From contig NZ_JACXAA010000003.1 in assembly GCF_014699035.1 (NCBI RefSeq), positions 434,001 to 498,000 of the forward strand: a stretch of DNA of 64,000 nt. The letters run 5' to 3'. The position numbers and the translations under genes are program-made. Shown here in pieces: positions 54,175 through 63,127 of the stretch. How positions within the stretch are numbered: the first letter of the stretch is position 1; every line of letters begins with the position of its first letter. A model generated the notes under the pieces. That model was given only the letters and a program-made list of their open reading frames with translations. It was not told the DNA's origin and did not search any database. This stretch comes from Spirosoma validum (GTDB lineage: Bacteria > Bacteroidota > Bacteroidia > Cytophagales > Spirosomataceae).

Positions 54175-54285
54175 TAATGATGCTTCAGGGTACAGGTCGT
54201 TACGTTACTTCAGTTATAGCGTCTATAAGGAACTTATAGTTACATTGTTCGCTCCTGGCTATTCACTGCTAACTGACCCCGATCT

Positions 54286-55593
54286 GTGCCCGAAGTCTTT
54301 CTCTATTTCATTTGGCAGTATCAATATGTTACGACAACAAGTCTGGTAACCACTGATGGTGAAAAAGTTCAGGTGTTGCACCCTGGGTTTCGGAATTACA
54401 ACGCTGGTCCCGATTTTACTAATGCTCGTCTGCTCATTAATGAGGTAGAGTGGGTGGGTACTGTTGAAATGCACACGCATACATCGGATTGGCTAACGCA
54501 CCGCCATCAGCATGACCGCGCTTACGACAACGTAATACTGCACGTAGTCTGGCAGGACGATCGCGCAACAACTGGTCGCCGGGTTGATCGAGCGAATGGG
54601 ACGCCCTTACCGACGCTTGAGCTAAGGAAGTTGATAGACCCTGATTTGTTGGCTCGTTACGCTAATCTGAATGACTCACCACAGCAAATCCCCTGTGCGG
54701 ATCAGTTTCGTCAGGTATCACCCCTGCGCGTAACGTCGATGCTCGATAAGGCGATGTTACAACGGTTGGAACGGAAGGCTACACATGTACAGCAGATCGC
54801 TGAGCAAACACAGGGCGATTGGGAGGAAACGGCTTATCGATTACTGGCCATGAACATGGGGTTCAAAATAAACGCTGAGCCAATGGCGCAACTTAGTCGG
54901 GCCGTACCGTTGAAAGCAATTCTGAAGCACCGCGACGTATTGGTACAGGTTGAAGCCATGTTGTTCGGAACATCAGGTTTGCTGGATAGTGACGAACTCC
55001 CACCGGGAGCCACTGACGATTACGTAACGACGCTTCAACGTGAATACCGGTTTCTGGCGGCAAAGTATGATCTAGCCGATAAGCAAGTGGCCGCTCATGC
55101 CTGGAAATGGGGACGATTACGGCCCGCTAATTTTCCCACATTACGGTTAGCCCAATTGGCTCGTTTGTTAACCCGCCATGCCAGTTTATTCTCGCTATTT
55201 GTGGGGACAACGGATGTAGAACAGCTACTTAAATCGCTACAGTTAACGCCCGGCGAGTACTGGCAATCGCACTATCGATTCGGGAAACGTACTGAAAAAG
55301 CGGTACCGGCATTGGGTCTAAACGCTGCTGAGAATATTGTCATCAATACGGTTGTCCCGTTACTAGCTGCCTATGCACACCATCGTGGGCAACCTGCCTA
55401 TATTGATCGGGCTATTCGGTTACTGGAGCAACTGCCTGCCGAAAAAAACCGCCTGACCGAAAGCTGGGATACTCTCGGACTCGGTATCCAGACAGCCTTC
55501 GATTCGCAGGCGGCTATTGAACTCTATAATGAATTCTGCTCCCAGAAAAAATGTCTGAGTTGCCAGATCGGAGCAGCGTTGATTAAAAAGTGA
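54286..55593 (+). CDS. DUF2851 family protein
   Basis: A 435-residue protein starting with GTG at 54286 (MPEVFLYFIWQYQYV). The DUF2851 pattern is clear: QVLHPGFRNYNAGPDFTNARLLINEVEWVGTVEMHTHTSDW, AYDNVILHVVWQDD, RKATHVQQIAEQTQGDWEETAYRLLAMNMGFKINAEPM, and the C-terminal CSQKKCLSCQIG with three Cys. The family is widespread in Bacteroidota, with no known activity. The stop codon (55591-55593) is inside the left arm of a 26-bp hairpin. Confidence 0.92.
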   Translation: MPEVFLYFIWQYQYVTTTSLVTTDGEKVQVLHPGFRNYNAGPDFTNARLLINEVEWVGTVEMHTHTSDWLTHRHQHDRAYDNVILHVVWQDDRATTGRRVDRANGTPLPTLELRKLIDPDLLARYANLNDSPQQIPCADQFRQVSPLRVTSMLDKAMLQRLERKATHVQQIAEQTQGDWEETAYRLLAMNMGFKINAEPMAQLSRAVPLKAILKHRDVLVQVEAMLFGTSGLLDSDELPPGATDDYVTTLQREYRFLAAKYDLADKQVAAHAWKWGRLRPANFPTLRLAQLARLLTRHASLFSLFVGTTDVEQLLKSLQLTPGEYWQSHYRFGKRTEKAVPALGLNAAENIVINTVVPLLAAYAHHRGQPAYIDRAIRLLEQLPAEKNRLTESWDTLGLGIQTAFDSQAAIELYNEFCSQKKCLSCQIGAALIKK

Positions 55594-55665
55594 AAAATGA
55601 AGAGTGTAGAGTGAAGAATATCTTGCGTCAGCTTATTCCTCACTCTACACTCTTCATTTTTCACT
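55589..55665. terminator. 26-bp perfect hairpin overlapping the DUF2851 stop
   Basis: 55589-55614 and 55640-55665 are exact reverse complements with a 25-base loop. The stop of the DUF2851 gene lies in the left arm, and the convergent Gfo/Idh/MocA gene ends 4 bases past the right arm. It serves both genes. Confidence 0.8.
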
Positions 55666-55668
55666 CCT

Positions 55669-56994
55669 TTAGCTTACAATCACATCCTGCTTGGTCGAAT
55701 CCCACGTAACGCGTTTGCCGGTGTGCAGAGCCGTTGTGGCCATGATGTTAGCAACGGAGTGGTTGAAACCGACGCGGGCAGGTGCATTCGGCTCTTTACG
55801 GCTGCGGACGCATTCCATCCAGTTTTTCATGTGCAACGACGTCATCGGATCGCCACCGGTGTTGGCCGAAGTCTCCATCTTGGCTGCTTCTCCCAGCGAC
55901 ATCGTTGGTAGCATATTGGCTTTCATGCCCATATCTTTGGCGAATTTCTCTTCTAAGCCACCCTCTGGCGAGATCTTGTTGGTGTCGAGGTTGATCATAC
56001 CACCGTTCGAGTAATAGTATTCTTTGACACCACCCGCTTCGTTGTTCATCCGAGACGAATACAACACCTGGAAGCCTTTGGTTTTGTCATTATCCGGGCC
56101 GTAATCGAATACCGCCGTGAACGTATCGGCATTGGTACGTCCGTCTTTCCAGGAATAAATACCACCATTAGCAACCACCGAACGAGGATGATCCAGGCCG
56201 CTGAACCAGTGAACCGTATCGATCTGGTGCGACATCCACTGACCTGGAATACCTGACGAGTAGGGATAAAACAGCCGGAACTCCAGGTATTTGCGTGGGT
56301 CCCATTCCACTTTCGGGCGATTCAGCAGAAAGCGATTCCAGTCGGTATCTTCCTTTTTGATTTCGGAAACGAGTTTGGCACGGCGCCAGCGACCCGGCTG
56401 GTTCACGTTCCAGGTCATTTCGACCATAGTAATGTCACCGAATTTGCCGGATTTGATAAAATTGTTGGCCTGATGATAATTGGGAGCACTTCGTCGCTGC
56501 GAACCGATCTGCACGATTTTCTTTGAGCTTTCAACCGCTTTCAGCGCTTTGCGGGCATCGTCCAGGGCTTCAGCAAACGGTTTTTCGACATACGCATCCC
56601 GACCCGATTCGACGGCGGCTACGCAATGCAGTGCGTGCTGAAAATCGGCGGTGCTGATGATAACGGCGTCTACATCCTTGCGGTCGAGAAGTTCATCGTT
56701 ATTACGCGCTTTGAAAAACGAGCCGTCGATCATGTTTTTCCCTTTCAAAAACTGCTCCGCTTCGTCACGACGACGGTTCCAGATATCGGATACGCCCACG
56801 AAAGCGAAGTTATGATCTTTCATGTGTTCGCCGAAGGCGGGCGCTAGTGACTGACGGAAACGATCCGAGAAGCCAATGATCCCAACGCGAACCCGGTCGT
56901 TGGAGCCCAGGATGCGGGCATAACTGCCTGCCGTAAAACTCATGCCAAGTCCGGCAAGGGCAGATTTCTTTATAAACTCACGACGATTTTCCAT
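55669..56994 (-). CDS. Gfo/Idh/MocA family oxidoreductase, Tat-exported
   Basis: A 441-residue NAD(P)-dependent oxidoreductase with a Tat signal (MENRREFIKKSALAGLGMSF). The Rossmann start is DRVRVGIIGFSDRFRQSLAPAF; DVDAVIISTADFQHALHC and YVEKPFAEALDDARKALKAVES (with EKP) complete the cofactor region. The C-terminal domain includes PYSSGIPGQWMSHQIDTVHWFSG and MNNEAGGVKEYYYSNGGMINLD. It likely acts on a sugar or inositol derivative in the periplasm. It is the last of three minus-strand genes (sugar isomerase, DUF1080, this one), 82 bases from DUF1080. Confidence 0.92.
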   Translation of the reverse strand: MENRREFIKKSALAGLGMSFTAGSYARILGSNDRVRVGIIGFSDRFRQSLAPAFGEHMKDHNFAFVGVSDIWNRRRDEAEQFLKGKNMIDGSFFKARNNDELLDRKDVDAVIISTADFQHALHCVAAVESGRDAYVEKPFAEALDDARKALKAVESSKKIVQIGSQRRSAPNYHQANNFIKSGKFGDITMVEMTWNVNQPGRWRRAKLVSEIKKEDTDWNRFLLNRPKVEWDPRKYLEFRLFYPYSSGIPGQWMSHQIDTVHWFSGLDHPRSVVANGGIYSWKDGRTNADTFTAVFDYGPDNDKTKGFQVLYSSRMNNEAGGVKEYYYSNGGMINLDTNKISPEGGLEEKFAKDMGMKANMLPTMSLGEAAKMETSANTGGDPMTSLHMKNWMECVRSRKEPNAPARVGFNHSVANIMATTALHTGKRVTWDSTKQDVIVS

Positions 56995-57076
56995 GTATTA
57001 CAAGGCTTAAAGAGAATAATTGACAATAGACAAAGATACGTACTGGCAAAGTCTAATGCCTGATAGCCAGCTTCTT

Positions 57077-57817
57077 TTATGGTGTTTTGATTTTAATATT
57101 TCGATACGAAACCTGATCGCCATGATCCTGAAGTAAGATATGACCCTTTGGTGCTTCCCCAAAACGACCATTCGCGTTGTATTCAGGGGCTTTGTACTTG
57201 CTCATGGCTACTAACTCCCGGAATTTCTCGCTTCCCCGTTCGTAGTCCACTACTTTCGTGCCGTTCAGCCAGTGTTCAACGTGTTTGCCTTTCGAGACCA
57301 CACGACCCGTGTTCCACTCACCAATCGGATTTGCTTTTTTGCTAGTGGCCGGAATCAGATCGTACAGCGAGCCTACAGTTCGGTTGCCGTTACGTCCCAG
57401 TTTAGCGTCTGGGTGCTTATCGTCGTCTAAAACCTGAAATTCCAGACCAAAAGCCGATCCTTTGGGCTTTGGCGTATGTTCAACGACAAAATATTTAAGG
57501 CCGCTATTTGCCCCTTCGGTCAGCTTGAAATCAAACATCAGATCGAAATCACTGTACTCGTCGTCGGTCACTATGTCGCCGAAGCTTTGCGATTCCGACC
57601 CGTCGGATTTCTGGATGGTCAGCAAACCGTTTGCTACGTTCCAGCCTTTCGCGGGAAATTTATCGGAATAGGCGCCCCGCCAGCCCTTCGTCGTTTTACC
57701 ATCGAAGAGCATCTTCCAGCCTTCTTGCTGTTCCTGAGTCGTAAGTGTGTTAGGCGTTTGCGGTTTCTCGAAAGCCAGCAAACCGAGTAATAAGCCTGAT
57801 AAAAGCAGTTGTTTCAC
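57077..57817 (-). CDS. DUF1080 / 3-keto-disaccharide hydrolase domain protein
   Basis: A 246-residue exported protein with a signal (MKQLLLSGLLLGLLAFEKPQ). The concanavalin-like fold typical of DUF1080 is seen in EGWKMLFDGKTTKGWRGAYS, DDEYSDFDLMFDFKLTEGANSGLKYFV, EFQVLDDDKHPDAKLGRNGNRTVGSLYDLIP and GHILLQDHGDQVSYRNIKIK. Recent family work gives 3-keto-glycoside hydrolysis. The start overlaps the stop of the sugar isomerase gene upstream by 4 bases (ATGA), so they are coupled. Confidence 0.9.
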   Translation of the reverse strand: MKQLLLSGLLLGLLAFEKPQTPNTLTTQEQQEGWKMLFDGKTTKGWRGAYSDKFPAKGWNVANGLLTIQKSDGSESQSFGDIVTDDEYSDFDLMFDFKLTEGANSGLKYFVVEHTPKPKGSAFGLEFQVLDDDKHPDAKLGRNGNRTVGSLYDLIPATSKKANPIGEWNTGRVVSKGKHVEHWLNGTKVVDYERGSEKFRELVAMSKYKAPEYNANGRFGEAPKGHILLQDHGDQVSYRNIKIKTP

Positions 57818-58740
57818 AGAGGAATATTTAAGGTTTTGGTAATAAAGTCTTTGTTAATCTGCGCGCACTGAACGGGTGTTTTATCTTTTTCCGGTACACC
57901 ATCCAGCTCAACGATTCCCCAGCCACTAAACTTAATGTCGTCTAGTGCCTTGATAACCGCCGGAATATTGACGTTACCCCGGCCCAGTTCAACGAATTTG
58001 TACGCTTTGGGATCATTGGGCTTCTCGGGTAGGGGAGACATCGTGTCTTTCAGATGAAGCGCGTACAGCAGGTCTTTATACTGTTTCACCGCCTTCTCCG
58101 GCTGACCGCCACCTTGTTTGTAGTGCGCAATGTCGAGCTCCAGTTTCATGTACTTAGGATTCATCGCCTGTAAAATCACATCGACCTCTTCGGGCGTTTC
58201 GCCGAGCTGGTTCATGTGATTGTGGTAAGTAGCCTGAATACCCAGATCGGCCGTTTGCTTGCCGATCTCGTTCATGACGGTTGCCAGGCGCTTCAATTCT
58301 TCTGTGGTTGGCAGCCGGTCTTTCGGACGGGCTGAGTTCGTTAATTGAATAGCTGAACCGCCGAGCGCTTTCACAAAACTGGCGTGCGCTACGTGCATGT
58401 CGATGGTACTCTGCTCCTTGGCCGGATCAATCTCGACGTTTCCACTCGAAAACATCACCAGTTGTAGTTTGTGCTGATCCAGCAGCGCTTTCAGTTCAGA
58501 GGGTTTCGCGCGATAAGGTCCGAACGTATTGGCCCGGAGCTGGATAGCCCGGTAACCTAAAGCTGCCAGATCGGCAATGGCCTGCGCATCGTTGCCACCC
58601 CACGTAATGGATGAGTAGGCGATTTTAAGACCTGATTTTCTCGGTGAACTGGCCAATAGCTGGCTGGTTCCGGAAGTTAGCGCCAGGGCCGATAAGCCCG
58701 CCGTGGTGAGAAACTGTCTTCGGTTTACAGTCTCCTGCAT
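57814..58740 (-). CDS. Sugar phosphate isomerase/epimerase, Tat-exported
   Basis: A 308-residue TIM-barrel protein of the xylose isomerase-like family with a Tat signal (NRRQFLTTAGLSALALTSG). KIAYSSITWGGNDAQAIADLAALGYRAIQLRANTFG, LVMFSSGNVEIDPAKEQ, ATYHNHMNQLGETPEEVDV, KLELDIAHYKQGGG and FSGWGIVELDGVPEKD give the metal and substrate site with Glu and His ligands. It is the first of three genes with DUF1080 and an oxidoreductase, a set that handles 3-keto sugars or inositols in many Bacteroidota. Confidence 0.92.
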   Translation of the reverse strand: MQETVNRRQFLTTAGLSALALTSGTSQLLASSPRKSGLKIAYSSITWGGNDAQAIADLAALGYRAIQLRANTFGPYRAKPSELKALLDQHKLQLVMFSSGNVEIDPAKEQSTIDMHVAHASFVKALGGSAIQLTNSARPKDRLPTTEELKRLATVMNEIGKQTADLGIQATYHNHMNQLGETPEEVDVILQAMNPKYMKLELDIAHYKQGGGQPEKAVKQYKDLLYALHLKDTMSPLPEKPNDPKAYKFVELGRGNVNIPAVIKALDDIKFSGWGIVELDGVPEKDKTPVQCAQINKDFITKTLNIPL

Positions 58741-58840
58741 AGTTGTAAAAAGAAGGTATAATCAGTATAGAACACTGATAATGACATGAACGAACAGTCT
58801 GGATAAGAGAAAATCAATACGTTTCTACTTATAAAATGTT

Positions 58841-58905
58841 ACACCGGGTTAAAACCCGGCGCAACGTATCACATTTATCAATTGCGCCGGGTTTTAACCC
58901 GGTGT
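58841..58905. repeat. REPIN-like nested palindrome
   Basis: 58841-58864 and 58882-58905 are exact 24-base reverse complements around a 17-base loop. Each arm itself contains a palindrome, CCGGGTT-TT-AACCCGG or its complement, so four CCGGGTT half-sites are present. It sits between two divergent genes. The repeated architecture resembles REP/REPIN elements. Confidence 0.6.
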
Positions 58906-58934
58906 TATATACTCTAAAGAAGTCTGCTTTTTTA

Positions 58935-58942
58935 TATATTTG
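58935..58942 (+). promoter_or_regulatory. Bacteroidota -7 box for the LytS-type kinase
   Basis: TATATTTG matches TAnnTTTG, 29 bases before the start at 58972. Confidence 0.5.
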
Positions 58943-58971
58943 TTAGTCTCCATAATCTGCCGGAATCATTA

Positions 58972-60306
58972 ATGACGTACGAAGCCTGGGCCCCACTATT
59001 TCTGGGTATGGTTTTAGCCATGTTACTGGCCAATTCGGTGCAGTGGTTTATGTACCGGGAGCGTATCTATGGCATCTATTCCGTCTACACAGTTACCTGG
59101 GCCATCTACTTCATAAGCAGTTACTTCGATCAGCCGAAGAACATTGCCAATTTCGAAAAGCTCATTCTTTCCTACTCAGGCTATATTCTGTATCTGGAAC
59201 TGGCTAAAATTTTCCTGAATTTGCGGGAGCGTCCGAAATTTCTGCGATGGGTAACCGTCGTTCAGGGACTACTGGTCACATATATTGTGATAAAAACCTA
59301 CGTCTATCTCTTTACGGATTTCTGGCAAAGTAAATGGCATGCTTTGCTGTTGCATCCTGTACGATTTTCGTTGCTGGCAGTCGGCGTGTACATCGTGTAT
59401 GCGTTTTTCCGTTCGAAAGACGCAGTAGCTCGCTTTTTCGTCGCTGGAACGGCATCGTTGTTGATTAACCACGCCATCACGACGATTCTGCTGATATATT
59501 CTACCGATTTTGATGTAAAGCTGCCACTCTGGCAACATCCGGATCTGTTTATTCAGACGGGCGTGGTACTGGACTTAATCTTTTTTGCCTTGGGTATTTC
59601 GTACCGGCACCGACGCGAAGCCGTCAATAAAGCAGTTATTGAGAAAGACCTGGAACGCGAACGCGAGCAGCGCCGTCGCGAATACCTGGAAGCTGATTTG
59701 GCTTTACAAAAGATGCAGCAGGAAAAGACCGAGATGCAGATGCGGGCGTTGCAGAGCCAGATTAACCCACACTTTCTGTTCAACGGGCTTAATACGTTAT
59801 CGTCCCTGATTGACGAAAGCCCCCGGCAGGCTGGTGAATTTGTCGATGAACTCTCGAATGTGTACCGGTATTTGCTACGTAGCAACGAAAGCGAACTGAC
59901 GACGCTGAACGTTGAACTGCGGTTCATTCAATCGTATTTTCACCTGCTTAAAACCCGTTTCGGACGTAGTATCTCGATGGATATTGCTGTTGATGAATCG
60001 TATCAGGAAGCTTTACTACCCCCGCTAACATTGCAGCTGTTGGTTGAAAATGCCGTTAAGCATAACGTCGTGCTGAAGAATCAACCCCTAACGATCTGCA
60101 TCCGGACCGATCAACAGAAACAGTTGATCGTCGAGAATACGCTGCAACGTAAAAAAATACGCGTCGAATCGAACGGCGTAGGCTTGTCGAATATCGCCAT
60201 CAAATACCGTTTGCTGAACCAACCGTCACCGCTCATTGAAGAAGAGGAAGGCTGGTTTCGTGTTACGTTACCGCTGCTAATGCCAGTGCTTAATCCGGCT
60301 AAGTAA
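58972..60306 (+). CDS. LytS-type sensor histidine kinase
   Basis: A 444-residue membrane kinase. The first 210 residues have several hydrophobic helices (FLGMVLAMLLANSVQWF, TVTWAIYFIS, YILYLELAKIFL, FFVAGTASLLINHAITTILLIY and others). A coiled coil (KAVIEKDLEREREQRRREYLEADLALQKM) follows, then the His_kinase domain with LQSQINPHFLFNGLNTLSSLIDE (His in PHFLFN) and a terminal HATPase with LVENAVKHN and GLSNI. This is the LytS/DUF-type family, normally paired with a LytTR regulator, but none is adjacent here. Confidence 0.92.
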   Translation: MTYEAWAPLFLGMVLAMLLANSVQWFMYRERIYGIYSVYTVTWAIYFISSYFDQPKNIANFEKLILSYSGYILYLELAKIFLNLRERPKFLRWVTVVQGLLVTYIVIKTYVYLFTDFWQSKWHALLLHPVRFSLLAVGVYIVYAFFRSKDAVARFFVAGTASLLINHAITTILLIYSTDFDVKLPLWQHPDLFIQTGVVLDLIFFALGISYRHRREAVNKAVIEKDLEREREQRRREYLEADLALQKMQQEKTEMQMRALQSQINPHFLFNGLNTLSSLIDESPRQAGEFVDELSNVYRYLLRSNESELTTLNVELRFIQSYFHLLKTRFGRSISMDIAVDESYQEALLPPLTLQLLVENAVKHNVVLKNQPLTICIRTDQQKQLIVENTLQRKKIRVESNGVGLSNIAIKYRLLNQPSPLIEEEEGWFRVTLPLLMPVLNPAK

Positions 60307-60461
60307 TCAAGTAGTTGGATAGACTTACCAATCTGTACTTTTACGCTACTCTTTAGCTTACTTTTTCTGATTCCTGACACAATTTGTCTGGCGAGTCGTC
60401 AGCCTGAATGGACTGAAAGTCACCTTGTGTTATTTCTTTCTCTATGTTTTTGTATACCTAT

Positions 60462-62426
60462 ATGATGAAAAATCTCTCGATGCGTTTGCTGAATCAGTAC
60501 CTGTTATTCTTTTTTATTGGCTGGTTGTCAGCCAGTCCCATCGTGCTCGCTCAATCAACGGTCCAGTCGATTATTACAGTTGCTGGCGGCACCGGAAATG
60601 GCTCAGACCCCAATCAGTTGTATAGACCGGCTGCTGTTATTGTCGATGGATCAGGTTATATCTACGTATCAGATGAATATAACCACCGAATCCAGAAATT
60701 TCCCCCTAACTCTACCTCAGGTACGGCTGGCATTACCGTGGCGGGGACTGGTTCATCTGGTTCGACGGCCAATCAGCTAAGCACACCTGTTGACATAGCT
60801 ATGGATGAATCAAATAATCTCTTTGTGGCAGATTTTAGCAACCGACGTATCCAGAAGTTTCCTGCTAACTCGACCCAAGGTACCTCGGCTATCACTGTGG
60901 CAGGGGGAGACTATGCAAGCCTGTTTCCGAACCATGAGTTGGCCCCATCTTGTATAGTTGTGGAAAAGTCAGGCAATCTGTTTCTGTCGGATGTATTTAA
61001 AGCTCGCGTCCTGAGAGTATCTCCTAACCTGAATCCGTCCCAATCTGTTAACGTCGCAGTGGGAGGTAATGGACCTGGGGTAAACGGCAGTGGCTCGACA
61101 GACAATCTGCTAAATGGCCCAAACGGCATGTGTGTGGACGGAGCTGGCAATCTTTACATAGCTGATCTGTTCAACAACCGCATTATTAAGTTTCCTGCTA
61201 ACTCGACCCAAGGCACCTCGGGTACCGTAGTAGCCGGTGGTAACGGGCGGGGCGCAGCGGCCAATCAATTGGATAATCCATATGACGTTTTTGTGGATGA
61301 TCCAGGCAATATTTATGTAGCAGATTGGCTGAATCACCGTATCCAGAAGTTTCCGCCCAATTCGACGTCGGCCACTGCAGGGATTACTATCGTGGGAACT
61401 GGTTCACGAGGTTCAGCACCTAACCAATTAGATAGTCCAAGGGGCGTGTTTGTGGATGGTAAGGGAAGTATCTACGTGGCTGATTATGGTAATCACCGCA
61501 TTCAGAAATACAATCCACCGGTAATTATCAGCCAGCCAGCGGCCAATTCTAGTGTCTGCGCAGGTACTACCGTCACGGCGCAAGTAAGCGCAAGTGCCAA
61601 CGGGCTACTCACTTATCAATGGTATAAAGACAACCTAAGCACGCCCGTTATCGGCCAAACGAGCGCTATCCTGAGCTTAACAAATGTAGAGCCTTCAGCG
61701 GCTGGTAGCTACTCGGTGGTGGTTAGCGCGGGTGAGCTTATTATTACTTCGACCGGTTTTGCACTTACTGTACTAGCAAAACCCTCAGCTGGTTTAGTGA
61801 CCAGCGGCACCTTGAGCCCTGCTATGCCTAGCGTGACACTGACAGCCTCGGGGGGAAGCACCTATCAGTTCAGCGTTGGGGCAATCCAGGTTCACAACGG
61901 ACCTACCGCTACGGTCAACTCACCAGGTACATACTCCGTACTTGTTACCGGGACGAATGGCTGCTCAAACGTAGCGTCAGTCACTGTAACAGCAATTCCA
62001 TCCCCTGACTTAATTCCCTTACTCTACGCCCGCCCTACAGGTTTATATGGCCAATCACCTGTTACACTGGTAGTGGATGTGTTGGAACTCAACGGGGTGG
62101 CTAGCAGTGGTTTGATAACCCTAAAAATCACTCAGGACAGCAAATTATCTCTAATCATGTCCCCTGGTGAGACGATAATTAACAACCGCTCGGTCAATAA
62201 CAATGTTTGGCAATTAAGCGGTCCTACCAACGGCTACTACGTCTTAACAACCAGCCAGCCTATTCCAGCGGGGGATAAACTAAGTGTAGGCTTAACGGGC
62301 ACGTTCATACCCGGGAGCAGTTCGGGGGGGCTAACCGTGAGCGGAACACTAATGGGAGGCAGTGGTGGAGAAATGCGGGTCACCAACAATATTGATGCCG
62401 ATAAGCTTGACTATTTTCAGCAATAG
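60462..62426 (+). CDS. NHL-repeat protein with Ig-like domain
   Basis: A 654-residue exported protein. The signal (MMKNLSMRLLNQYLLFFFIG) ends near IVLAQ-S. Six NHL-type repeats fill about 25-330 (repeating IYVADWLNHRIQKFPPNST, with GTSAITVAGG units), forming a six-bladed propeller. After that an Ig-like part (AAGSYSVVVSAGEL) and SPGTYSVLVTGTNGC repeats lead to a C-terminal beta region. The start may also be 60444. NHL propellers bind proteins or ligands; no enzyme function is seen. The repeats are almost identical at the DNA level in places. Confidence 0.88.
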   Translation: MMKNLSMRLLNQYLLFFFIGWLSASPIVLAQSTVQSIITVAGGTGNGSDPNQLYRPAAVIVDGSGYIYVSDEYNHRIQKFPPNSTSGTAGITVAGTGSSGSTANQLSTPVDIAMDESNNLFVADFSNRRIQKFPANSTQGTSAITVAGGDYASLFPNHELAPSCIVVEKSGNLFLSDVFKARVLRVSPNLNPSQSVNVAVGGNGPGVNGSGSTDNLLNGPNGMCVDGAGNLYIADLFNNRIIKFPANSTQGTSGTVVAGGNGRGAAANQLDNPYDVFVDDPGNIYVADWLNHRIQKFPPNSTSATAGITIVGTGSRGSAPNQLDSPRGVFVDGKGSIYVADYGNHRIQKYNPPVIISQPAANSSVCAGTTVTAQVSASANGLLTYQWYKDNLSTPVIGQTSAILSLTNVEPSAAGSYSVVVSAGELIITSTGFALTVLAKPSAGLVTSGTLSPAMPSVTLTASGGSTYQFSVGAIQVHNGPTATVNSPGTYSVLVTGTNGCSNVASVTVTAIPSPDLIPLLYARPTGLYGQSPVTLVVDVLELNGVASSGLITLKITQDSKLSLIMSPGETIINNRSVNNNVWQLSGPTNGYYVLTTSQPIPAGDKLSVGLTGTFIPGSSSGGLTVSGTLMGGSGGEMRVTNNIDADKLDYFQQ

Positions 62427-62494
62427 AAGGGTTAACAGCAATAGGTCATCGCATAATCTTTGGATTGCCTTTTCATATCGTTCCTATAATTTTG

Positions 62495-62524
62495 ATGGTG
62501 GCGGATTCTCAAACCCGCCACCAT
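62495..62524. terminator. 10-bp hairpin between convergent genes
   Basis: ATGGTGGCGG (62495-62504) and CCGCCACCAT (62515-62524) are exact complements around a 10-base loop between the NHL gene and the lipoprotein gene. There is no T tail; called from symmetry and position. Confidence 0.55.
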
Positions 62525-62540
62525 TAATTGAAGACAAATA

Positions 62541-63101
62541 TTATTGAATAATCACTGAATAGTCGACGTTTAGATCGTCCGTTCCGGGCGTTGCGGTGCC
62601 GTTTTTGGCGCCCGGTTGGTGACGTAGGCGGACATTCAGTTTTCCCGTAGCGATGGGTCCCGCTTTCAGCGAAAAGGTTAAACCAATCGGATAAGGGCCT
62701 GGCGCTGGGTTGGTATCTTTATCGGTAAGCGTTACAGTCAGCAGACTGGTTGCTGAAGGCGTATAAATAAACAAATGTTCGTTGGCCTTCTCACGAATTT
62801 CAGCGGTTGCGTCCAGGGTAGGCGTTTGCGTTTTATCATACAGCTGAACCACGCCTGAATACGTTGCATTTGCTTTTAAGTTCAACGTAGCTTTTGTAAA
62901 ATCAGGTGCTGTTGCGTTTAGGTTCTCGATGGTCGCTGTCACTACGTCCTGAGCATTTGTTGCGTTGGTAAGCGATAGAATGGCGGTTGTGATGGCTTCA
63001 TTGTCGTCGGTTGGCGCGACGTTCTGTTCATCATTCTTACAGGCACCGGTCAGGAGCGAAACGGCCAGAATAATCCACAGGGCTTTACTTATAGATTGCA
63101 T
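62541..63101 (-). CDS. Lipoprotein associated with a TonB-dependent receptor
   Basis: A 186-residue lipoprotein with a signal (MQSISKALWIILAVSLLTGAC); the lipid Cys is near residue 21. The mature part has EAITTAILSLTNATNAQDVV, TYSGVVQLYDKTQTPTLDATAEIREKANEHLFIYTP and TGKLNVRLRHQPGAKNGTATPGTDDLNVD. Similar lipoproteins are often found just downstream of TonB-dependent receptors in Bacteroidota, but I have no family name. It follows the receptor gene by 26 bases and is likely co-transcribed with it. Confidence 0.75.
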   Translation of the reverse strand: MQSISKALWIILAVSLLTGACKNDEQNVAPTDDNEAITTAILSLTNATNAQDVVTATIENLNATAPDFTKATLNLKANATYSGVVQLYDKTQTPTLDATAEIREKANEHLFIYTPSATSLLTVTLTDKDTNPAPGPYPIGLTFSLKAGPIATGKLNVRLRHQPGAKNGTATPGTDDLNVDYSVIIQ

Positions 63102-63127
63102 AACGCAGGTTGTTAAGAGGTGAAAAA

